6,491 bases of DNA from Bryobacterales bacterium. GTDB lineage: Bacteria > Acidobacteriota > Terriglobia > Bryobacterales > Bryobacteraceae. Position 1 is the first letter of the stretch; each line of letters opens with the position of its first letter. The notes below the pieces were generated by a model, which was not told where the DNA came from, did no database searches, and was given only the letters and a program-made list of their open reading frames with translations. The DNA is taken from assembly GCA_025353235.1 (NCBI GenBank), contig JANXQZ010000010.1:1-6491 (forward strand), in the 5' to 3' direction. This document shows positions 1-5,304 of the stretch, one piece after another. Position numbers and translations under genes: made by a program.

Positions 1-1
1 C

Positions 2-640
2 AAAGATGTGGTCGCAGCCCGAGCCATAGGGACCGTCGCTGGCGGAGTAATCGCGCTGGTGGCTTACGGACTATGGCCCACGTGGGAGCGCACCCAGGTC
101 CCCGAGGCCATGGCGCGCATGCTCGACGGATATCGCGACTATTTTCGCGTCATCCAGCAAGCGTACTTGGATCCGGATCGGTCGTTCGCCGATACGCTGG
201 ATCGCACGCGACTGGCGAGCCGACTGACGCGCTCGAACCTGGAAGCCTCCATCGATCGATTGAGCGCCGAACCGGGCACGCCTACAGAGAGCATCGGTTT
301 GCTGACTGGCATCCTGGCCAGTTCCCATCGGATGGTGCACGCCATGATGGCACTCGAAGCGGGACTCGAGACCAGCCGCGCCGTTCCCGCTCGCCAGGAG
401 TTTCGGCCTTTTGCAAACAGTGTAGAACTCACGCTGTATCTGCTTGCCGCCATTCTGCGGGGGTCTCCCGTGAAGCTCGACGAATTGCCCGATGTGCGCG
501 AAGCTCATCGGGCGTTGACTCATTCCCTTGTATCGTGGACGGATCGGCACCAACTGGTCAACGTCGAAACCGATCGAATTACCAACTCTCTAAATACGCT
601 GAGCCGGGAACTGACAGTCTGGATCGCAGCGCGGAAATGA
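2..640 (+). CDS. FUSC/YccS-family membrane protein, C-terminal part (5' truncated by window)
   Basis: The reading frame is open from the first complete codon (position 2) to TGA at 638-640, giving 212 visible residues, so the gene almost certainly starts outside the window. A GTG at position 8 is not a credible start, because it would cut straight into a membrane helix. Visible residues 5-25 form a Gly/Ala-rich hydrophobic helix opening with ARAIGTVAGG, which resembles the last transmembrane helix of a FUSC module (fusaric-acid resistance / aromatic-acid exporter / YccS-like). The remaining roughly 185 residues are helical and charged without a clear further membrane segment, matching the cytoplasmic tail that follows the helices in this family. 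Family members are inner-membrane proteins linked to export of aromatic acids or related compounds; the substrate here cannot be told. The S9 peptidase gene starts 36 bp downstream on the same strand. The assignment rests on the helix-plus-tail pattern only, since the diagnostic N-terminal half is missing. Confidence 0.68.
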   Translation, partial: KDVVAARAIGTVAGGVIALVAYGLWPTWERTQVPEAMARMLDGYRDYFRVIQQAYLDPDRSFADTLDRTRLASRLTRSNLEASIDRLSAEPGTPTESIGLLTGILASSHRMVHAMMALEAGLETSRAVPARQEFRPFANSVELTLYLLAAILRGSPVKLDELPDVREAHRALTHSLVSWTDRHQLVNVETDRITNSLNTLSRELTVWIAARK

Positions 641-649
641 CTGAAGGCG

Positions 650-671
650 TCGTAATCTGGCACAATTACGA
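650..671. promoter_or_regulatory. Perfect 7-bp dyad just upstream of the S9 peptidase start
   Basis: TCGTAAT (650-656) and ATTACGA (665-671) are exact reverse complements separated by 8 bases. The dyad lies in the 36-bp gap after the FUSC stop and ends 5 bases before the ATG at 677. It covers the place where a ribosome-binding site would sit, and no good Shine-Dalgarno sequence is visible there. It could be an operator for a dimeric regulator or an mRNA hairpin that limits access to the start. No protein is identified, so the regulatory role is inference. Confidence 0.4.
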
Positions 672-676
672 GATAT

Positions 677-2797
677 ATGCACCGACTCGGTTACCTCGCG
701 ATTCCGGCCCTCGTTTCTCTCCTGACTGCCGCCGACGGCAAGCGCCTCATTACCCAGACCGACCTCTACGCGTTCCAGTGGATTGCGGATGCTCGAATAT
801 CGCCGAATGGGGCGAGTATCATCTATACCCACGTCACGGTGACTTCAAAGCATGACGGCTACGATACGTCTTTGTGGATCATCCCGTCCGCAGGCGGAAC
901 TGCGCGCCAGTTGACTTCCGGACCGCGAGACACGAGTCCGCGCTGGTCGCCTGATGGAAAGCTGCTCGCCTTCGTGCGCGCGCCGGAGACTCCGGGCAAG
1001 CCACCTTCGCCGCAAATCTACCTGCTCTCGATGGAGGGCGGGGAAGCGCGCGCGCTGACCGAGATGCCGAAGGGCGCGAACGCCCCCGTGTGGTCTCCAG
1101 ACGGTCGCTTTATCGCGTTCTCATCCAATACCAAGGCCAAGGATTTTGAGAAGAAGAAAGAGGGCAAGGAGGAGGAGAGCGATGTCCGCGTGATTACGAA
1201 AGCTGCGTACCGGATGAACGGTGCCGGTTACGGCGAGCCTGCCCGGCCCAGCCATATCTGGACCGTGGAAATTCCCAAGATTCTGGATAGTGCGCAGAAG
1301 GCGGCGCAGTTCACCACCGGCGAGTTTAGCGAAAGCGATCCTGTCTGGTCTCGCGACGGCGCGAAGATTTACTTCACATCGAATCGAGTGGCCGAGCCGT
1401 ACTATCAGCCGCAAGATAGCGATCTCTATGCGGTAGCTTCCACGGGCGGGACCATCACGAAGATCGCCAGCATCGATGGACCTATCGGGTCGCTGGCGCT
1501 CAGTCCCGATGGAAGCCACATGGCGTTCACGGGTGCGATCAATCGCGGGCAAGGGGTTCCGCAACGCTCCTACAGCCAGCCCGATCTCTTCATCACCGCG
1601 CTGGAGCCGGACTCAGTCCCCAAGAATTTAACCGCGCAATATGATTTCGATATCGCGGGCGGGATTGGAGGGGATCAGTCGCCGCCGAAGGGAGCGAGCC
1701 CTTCAAAGCCTTACTGGAGCCACGATGGGCGGTTTATTTTCGTAGTGGCGGCGGAAGAAGGCAGCGCGAACCTGAAGCGCATCGATGCCGAGACTGGAAA
1801 AGTGGAGCCGTTGACGAAGGGCAATCACGACGTGTTCAGCTATAGCGCTACGCCCGATGGATCCAAAGCGGCGGTGCTGATTTCGACTCCCACCAACATC
1901 GGCGACCTCTTCACCGTGGACGCGAAGACTGGACAGACCAAGCAACTGACGCGCATCAATGACGAGCTTTTTTCGAAGCTCAACGTCACCGAGCCGGAAG
2001 CGATTTGGTACAACAGCTTCGACGGCAAGCGCATCCAGACTTGGGTGCAGCGCCCGCCCAATTTTCAGGAAGGCAAGAAGTATCCGATGATCCTTAACAT
2101 TCACGGCGGGCCGCACGCTGCGTACGGCTACACGTTCGATCATGAGATGCAGTGGATGGCGGCGAAGGGTTACGTGGTGCTGTATCCGAATCCTCGCGGC
2201 AGCACGAGCTATGGGCAGGAGTTCGGGAACATCATCCAGTACCGCTATCCGGGTGACGACTTCAAAGATCTAATGGCGGGCGTGGACGAGCTGATTAAGC
2301 GCGGATGGGTGGATTCCGAGAAGCTGGGCGTCACCGGCGGCAGCGGAGGCGGCGTGCTCACCAATTGGGCGATCGGGCATACCGATCGTTTTAAGGCCGC
2401 AGTCTCGCAGCGTTCGATAGCGGACTGGCGCGATTGGTGGTACACCGCCGACATCGTGCAAATTTCGCCGTCTTGGTTCCGCGGATCGCCTTGGGAGCAG
2501 GAAGCGGACTTCAAGGAGCGCTCGCCCATTTCGTACGTGGACAAGATTAAGACGCCGCTGATGCTGGTGGAAGGCGAGGCGGATTTCCGCACTCCTCCGT
2601 CGGCTGGCGGGGAACAAATGTTCCGTGCGTTGAAGTATTTGAAGAAACCGGTGGTGATGGTCAGGTTCCCGGGAGAGTCGCACGAGCTGTCGCGATCGGG
2701 CAAGCCGACGCATCGGGTGGAGCGGCTGGAGCATATCGTGGCGTGGATGGATCAGTGGGTCTTGGGCCAGGATATTCATACTTACGACCTGCAGTAG
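677..2797 (+). CDS. Secreted S9-family (prolyl oligopeptidase / acylaminoacyl-peptidase-like) serine peptidase
   Basis: This 706-residue protein has the full S9 layout. Residues 1-19 look like a Sec signal peptide (MHR, then a hydrophobic stretch, with plausible cleavage after TAA at 17-19), which supports the ATG at 677 despite no clear ribosome-binding site. Residues of about 25-430 form a beta-propeller with seven SPDG-like strand motifs, at 42, 91, 140, 225, 276, 348 and 392. Residues of about 440-706 are the alpha/beta-hydrolase domain: oxyanion HGGP at 476-479, NPRGS at 505-509, nucleophile Ser556 in GGSGGG (554-559), Asp636 in GEADFR and His669 in GESHE. The triad is complete, so the enzyme should be active. 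Members hydrolyse short peptides and the propeller restricts entry of folded proteins; the signal peptide suggests a periplasmic or extracellular role in peptide scavenging. A Lys/Glu-rich loop (about 153-168) sits within the propeller. The residue after the nucleophile is Gly where many relatives have Tyr. Dipeptidyl-peptidase versus acylaminoacyl-peptidase specificity cannot be decided. Confidence 0.95.
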   Translation: MHRLGYLAIPALVSLLTAADGKRLITQTDLYAFQWIADARISPNGASIIYTHVTVTSKHDGYDTSLWIIPSAGGTARQLTSGPRDTSPRWSPDGKLLAFVRAPETPGKPPSPQIYLLSMEGGEARALTEMPKGANAPVWSPDGRFIAFSSNTKAKDFEKKKEGKEEESDVRVITKAAYRMNGAGYGEPARPSHIWTVEIPKILDSAQKAAQFTTGEFSESDPVWSRDGAKIYFTSNRVAEPYYQPQDSDLYAVASTGGTITKIASIDGPIGSLALSPDGSHMAFTGAINRGQGVPQRSYSQPDLFITALEPDSVPKNLTAQYDFDIAGGIGGDQSPPKGASPSKPYWSHDGRFIFVVAAEEGSANLKRIDAETGKVEPLTKGNHDVFSYSATPDGSKAAVLISTPTNIGDLFTVDAKTGQTKQLTRINDELFSKLNVTEPEAIWYNSFDGKRIQTWVQRPPNFQEGKKYPMILNIHGGPHAAYGYTFDHEMQWMAAKGYVVLYPNPRGSTSYGQEFGNIIQYRYPGDDFKDLMAGVDELIKRGWVDSEKLGVTGGSGGGVLTNWAIGHTDRFKAAVSQRSIADWRDWWYTADIVQISPSWFRGSPWEQEADFKERSPISYVDKIKTPLMLVEGEADFRTPPSAGGEQMFRALKYLKKPVVMVRFPGESHELSRSGKPTHRVERLEHIVAWMDQWVLGQDIHTYDLQ

Positions 2798-2869
2798 TTT
2801 GCCGCAGTGGCCAAGTATCAGGCAAAGGGGGATCGGCCAAGACTCCGCAACCACAGCGTTTGCAAGCCC

Positions 2870-2875
2870 TATAGT
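2870..2875 (+). promoter_or_regulatory. Possible -10 element of the HAD hydrolase gene (leaderless start)
   Basis: TATAGT at 2870-2875 matches the sigma-70 -10 consensus at five of six positions and ends 7 bases before the ATG at 2883, so transcription would begin at or next to the A of the start codon. No good -35 hexamer lies 16-18 bases upstream, and no Shine-Dalgarno sequence with normal spacing precedes the ATG. This fits a leaderless mRNA, but a six-base match can arise by chance. Confidence 0.25.
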
Positions 2876-2882
2876 ATGGGAC

Positions 2883-3530
2883 ATGGCCATCTCAGTAAAA
2901 GCGCTCATCTTCGATTACGGAAATGTCCTCTGCGGCCCGCAGCAGTTGTCGGACCTCCAGGCCATGGCCGCGATCTTCGAGATGCCCGAAGCGGAGTTCG
3001 AACCAATCTACTGGCGCGACCGGATGATCTACGATTCCGCACAGATGGACGCCCAGGCTTACTGGCTAAAGGCTGCCCTGGAGGCTCGCCGCACTCTGAC
3101 GGATCAAAGCATCGAAGAATTGCGGCGCTTAGATGTAGAAAGCTGGTCGCGGCCCGATCCATTGATGGCGGCGTGGGCTCGCAACTTGCGGAATGCGGGG
3201 GTGCTCACCGCTGTTCTCTCCAACATGCCCCTGGATCTGCGCGTCGCCGTGACTGGTCCGTCGAGCTGGCTGCCGACGTTCGATCACATGACATTCTCCT
3301 GCGACATTGGCGTATGCAAGCCCGAGCGGGCCATCTACGAGCATTGTCTGCAAGGGCTCGGCGTCGCCGCGTCCGATGCCTTGTTTCTGGATGATCGCGA
3401 AGAGAATATCGAAGCCGCGCGGCGGGCCGGGATTCATGCGCTGCTGTTTACAACTCCCGGGGCAGCAGCGCGGGCAATGCATGGGCACTACGATCTGCCT
3501 GTGCCGATCACTGCCGCGCAAAGTCTATAA
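2883..3530 (+). CDS. HAD-superfamily hydrolase (subclass IA, YihX-like phosphatase)
   Basis: The 215-residue product carries all four HAD motifs in order: motif I FDYGNV with nucleophile Asp11, motif II Ser113 in VLSN, motif III Lys146 in CKPE, and motif IV acidic pair Asp170-Asp171 in FLDDREENIEAA. The stretch between motifs I and II (about 15-100) is a helical cap typical of subclass IA. Length and the DxGN form of motif I, with Gly where many HAD phosphatases have the acid/base Asp, resemble E. coli YihX (alpha-D-glucose-1-phosphate phosphatase), so a cytosolic sugar-phosphate or similar small-molecule phosphatase is likely; the substrate is unknown. The ATG at 2883 was chosen because it puts the hydrophobic first strand (VKALIFDYGNV) right at the N-terminus, as usual for the family. 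The frame stays open back to a TTG at 2799, but those 28 residues look like untranslated sequence. The gene lies 85 bp after the S9 gene and its 3' end overlaps the convergent RNase gene by 23 bp. Confidence 0.9.
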   Translation: MAISVKALIFDYGNVLCGPQQLSDLQAMAAIFEMPEAEFEPIYWRDRMIYDSAQMDAQAYWLKAALEARRTLTDQSIEELRRLDVESWSRPDPLMAAWARNLRNAGVLTAVLSNMPLDLRVAVTGPSSWLPTFDHMTFSCDIGVCKPERAIYEHCLQGLGVAASDALFLDDREENIEAARRAGIHALLFTTPGAAARAMHGHYDLPVPITAAQSL

Positions 3531-4965
3531 ACCCTCGTTGAGGATCGGCGTTGAGCAGCCTTACGCGAATCTGATCGCCTACATCGACTCCTTCTTCGCC
3601 TTCCATTAAGCGGCCCTCTACTGGCGGCTTCAGCACGCGGACGAACACGCCTTTCGGAGTCACGCCCGTTACGATCGCGTCGAACATCTCGCCGATGCGG
3701 CCTTGCACGGCCAAGGCCGCAACTCGCTTGCCCATCGATCGCTCCACCTTGCGGGCCGCGTCTTCCTTCAGGGTGCAGTTGCGCGCGATTGCCGTGAGCT
3801 CGTCATCCAAATAGGGTGCCGGCTTGCGGTCTAGCACGGCTTTGATCAGCCGCTGCACCACCATATCCGCGAACCGGCGATTGGGCGCCGTCGAGTGCGT
3901 ATAATCGTGCGACGCTAAACCAAAGTGGCCCGTCTCGGGGTCGCCAGGCCTCGCCATGACATATTCGCCCGGTCCCATCAGCTTCATTACCGAAAGCGAC
4001 AAGTCTGCGTAGTGTATGGGATCCGCTTGTTGCCGTACTCGCAGGAACTCGCTCAACGCGCCTGAATCCGGCTGTTCCGGAAGGTTCTGGCCATAGCGCG
4101 CCGCAAGCTCCACGATGCGCGCCCAGCGCTCCGGCGACTTCACCACGCGCTGGATGGAGGAGACGCCCGCATCCTTCAGCGTCTTGGCCATCGCCTCGTT
4201 CGCCCCCACCATGAAGTCCTCAATCAAATCGTTGGCGCGGTTTTTGGGACGAGCCGCGATGTCGGTCACCTGCCCGCCGCTCATTACCGGTTCGGCTTCT
4301 ACGCGATCGAAAGTGAGCGCTCCTAAGCGGTGGCGCTGATCACGCAAGGCCCGTGCCGCTTCGTCCTGCAGCTTCAACTGCGCTTGCAGTTCGCTTGAGC
4401 TTGCCACTTTTGCAGGCGGCGCAGATCGGCCTTCCAGCCATGGTCCAACCCCGCTATAGGTGAGCTGCGCCTGATTGCGAACCAACCCGCGATATATCGC
4501 TGACGAGGCTATGGACCCATCCGGGGCGACCACCGTTTCGATCACGATCGCCTCGCGATCTTCGTTCTCAACCAGCGAAGTGAGGTCCGTGGAAAGGGCT
4601 TCGGGCAGCATCGGAAATACTCGCGCGGCCGTGTAGACGGTGGTGGTTTCGGAAGCCGCATGTTCGTCGATGGGCGAATGCAGATCCACTTCAGCGGTGA
4701 CGTCGGCGATGCCTACCAGCACTCGAATCCCGGAGTCGGTGCGCTCGGCCACTTCGATCTGATCCAGATCGCGCGAGGTGTCGTTGTCGATTGAGGACCA
4801 CGGCAAGTCTCGAAAATCTCGGACTCCGGGCGATGGTTCGGGAAGCGGGCTGGAACGAAGGCGAGCTATCTGATCCAGAACCGGGGCAGGGAAATCAGGA
4901 GCGAAACCCTGGTGAAGCATTTCATCGTGCGCTGCGGCGGACAGATTGAATGGGTGTGATGTCAC
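3508..4965 (-). CDS. RNB-domain (RNase II/R-like) 3'-5' exoribonuclease, short form with C-terminal S1 domain
   Basis: This 485-residue protein has a full RNB catalytic domain (about 48-380). The metal-binding cluster reads SIDNDTSRDLDQI (58-70), with Asp60, Asp66 and Asp68 matching three of the four conserved aspartates of E. coli RNase II; the fourth position is Gln69. The second signature, HDYTHSTAPNRRFADMVVQR (353-372), supplies the conserved Arg near 363, and Glu408 follows in KVERSM. Residues of about 424-485 form an S1-like RNA-binding domain. The two N-terminal cold-shock domains of classical RNase II/R are absent; only about 45 residues precede the RNB domain. This resembles the short RNB proteins typified by Deinococcus RNase II. 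Role: processive 3'-5' degradation of single-stranded RNA in the cytosol. Start: GTG at 4965 is the only start after the in-frame TAG at 4975-4977. ATG at codon 16 (4920) would trim an N-terminal segment that looks family-conserved. No strong ribosome-binding site is seen, and a dyad covers the GTG. Confidence 0.92.
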   Translation of the reverse strand: MTSHPFNLSAAAHDEMLHQGFAPDFPAPVLDQIARLRSSPLPEPSPGVRDFRDLPWSSIDNDTSRDLDQIEVAERTDSGIRVLVGIADVTAEVDLHSPIDEHAASETTTVYTAARVFPMLPEALSTDLTSLVENEDREAIVIETVVAPDGSIASSAIYRGLVRNQAQLTYSGVGPWLEGRSAPPAKVASSSELQAQLKLQDEAARALRDQRHRLGALTFDRVEAEPVMSGGQVTDIAARPKNRANDLIEDFMVGANEAMAKTLKDAGVSSIQRVVKSPERWARIVELAARYGQNLPEQPDSGALSEFLRVRQQADPIHYADLSLSVMKLMGPGEYVMARPGDPETGHFGLASHDYTHSTAPNRRFADMVVQRLIKAVLDRKPAPYLDDELTAIARNCTLKEDAARKVERSMGKRVAALAVQGRIGEMFDAIVTGVTPKGVFVRVLKPPVEGRLMEGEEGVDVGDQIRVRLLNADPQRGFIDFARQ

Positions 4966-4969
4966 CCAT
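4950..4969 (-). promoter_or_regulatory. Dyad spanning the RNase start codon
   Basis: ATGGGTG (4950-4956) and CACCCAT (4963-4969) are exact reverse complements with a 6-base gap. On the minus strand the 5' arm of the resulting mRNA hairpin contains most or all of the GTG start (4965-4963). A 7-bp stem with four G-C pairs could bury the initiation codon, or the duplex could be a protein-binding site. A second minus-strand ATG at 4969 opens a 15-codon out-of-frame reading frame ending at 4922, one base before the in-frame ATG of codon 16. Function is inferred, not demonstrated. Confidence 0.35.
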
Positions 4970-5059
4970 GCAGGCTATCACGAGAACTCCGGCTCATACT
5001 TTTCGCTCAAACAACTCGAGCCCTGCACCTTTCACACCCAAATGCTTTTTGTGGTGTTC

Positions 5060-5078
5060 AGCCGATTGGTAATCGGCT
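5060..5078. repeat. Hairpin 1 of a three-member intergenic family
   Basis: AGCCGATT (5060-5067), loop GGT, AATCGGCT (5071-5078): a perfect 8-bp palindrome with a 3-base loop. It shares the GATT-NNN-AATC core with the two following hairpins. Neither strand has a T-run after it, so it is not an ordinary terminator. Confidence 0.75.
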
Positions 5079-5095
5079 CTCCATGTTGTTGTCAG

Positions 5096-5114
5096 GGCCG
5101 ATTGTCAATCGGCC
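5096..5114. repeat. Hairpin 2 of a three-member intergenic family
   Basis: GGCCGATT (5096-5103), loop GTC, AATCGGCC (5107-5114): a perfect 8-bp palindrome. Compared with hairpin 1, the outermost pair changes from A-T to G-C in both arms, so pairing is kept. Its centre lies 36 bp from that of hairpin 1, and it directly abuts hairpin 3. Confidence 0.75.
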
Positions 5115-5131
5115 GCAGATTAACAATCTGC
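5115..5131. repeat. Hairpin 3 of a three-member intergenic family
   Basis: GCAGATT (5115-5121), loop AAC, AATCTGC (5125-5131): a perfect 7-bp palindrome starting at the base after hairpin 2. Relative to the GCCGATT/AATCGGC arms of the others, the third pair changes from C-G to A-T in both arms, a compensated change. A CCCAC tail follows. Confidence 0.72.
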
Positions 5132-5250
5132 CCCACTACTATTTGCGCCGCTGGTTGCATGGTTATCGCCGAAGTGTTTTCTTGGACGTTCTGAACTGAT
5201 CCGCCGACTCGAAACCGGCAATCTTGCCTGCAGCCCCCTTTCCAAACATT

Positions 5251-5271
5251 AAAAAAGCGGCCAGCCACTTT
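5251..5271 (-). terminator. Rho-independent terminator of the glycosyltransferase-methyltransferase gene
   Basis: Read on the minus strand, AAAGTGG (5271-5265), loop CTGG (5264-5261) and CCGCTTT (5260-5254) form a 7-bp stem with one G-T wobble. A run of six T (5256-5251) begins inside the 3' arm. It lies about 33 bases after the stop codon at 5305, the normal place and orientation for an intrinsic terminator. It should uncouple this gene from the RNase gene downstream. Confidence 0.72.
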
Positions 5272-5304
5272 GTAAATGGTTATTTCACGGCGGTGCCTTA
5301 AGTT

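Larger units (their letters stand above)
4966..5304. other. 339-bp intergenic region between two minus-strand genes
   Basis: This is the only gap over 300 bp. It contains, in the direction of minus-strand transcription, an intrinsic terminator for the glycosyltransferase-methyltransferase gene (5251-5271), about 120 bp with no recognisable feature (5132-5250), three related hairpins (5060-5131), and about 95 bp of leader before the RNase start. I found no convincing sigma-70 promoter for the RNase gene, no tRNA or riboswitch, and no credible protein-coding frame: the plus-strand frame 4946-5194 is Cys-rich, runs through the hairpins and resembles no protein I know. Confidence 0.75.

Noticed and set aside
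658..672. Sigma-54 promoter beginning TGGCAC upstream of the S9 gene
   Set aside because: The -12 GC element is missing at the required spacing.
73..855. 260-codon plus-strand frame overlapping the FUSC tail and the S9 start, including an ATG at 636 that overlaps the FUSC stop
   Set aside because: The translation is Arg/His/Ser-rich with no family features and overlaps two well-supported genes in another frame, including the S9 signal peptide.
1133..1180. Lys/Glu-rich low-complexity stretch in the S9 propeller (residues 153-168) as an inserted element
   Set aside because: The reading frame and propeller motifs continue smoothly on both sides; it looks like a variable surface loop.
2809..2841. 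Direct repeat GGCCAAG (2809-2815 and 2835-2841) before the HAD gene
   Set aside because: A 7-base repeat at this spacing can easily arise by chance and has no symmetry or placement suggesting an operator.
2799..2882. 28-residue N-terminal extension of the HAD protein from a TTG
   Set aside because: A family-typical start is available at 2883 just before the first beta-strand, and the extension has no conserved character.
2270..2908. 212-codon minus-strand frame opposite the S9 hydrolase domain
   Set aside because: It lies antisense to the catalytic domain of a clear gene; high GC produces long antisense frames, and the translation has no recognisable motif.
3533..3543. CCTC-GTT-GAGG hairpin after the HAD stop as a terminator
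   Set aside because: The stem is only 4 bp, no T-run follows, and it lies inside the RNase coding sequence.
5060..5131. CRISPR-like array
   Set aside because: Centre spacings are 36 and 18 bp, the loops and arms differ, and there are no spacers of regular length.
4946..5194. 82-codon plus-strand frame in the intergenic region
   Set aside because: It runs across the three hairpins and the antisense of the RNase start, is rich in Cys, and has no recognisable domain.
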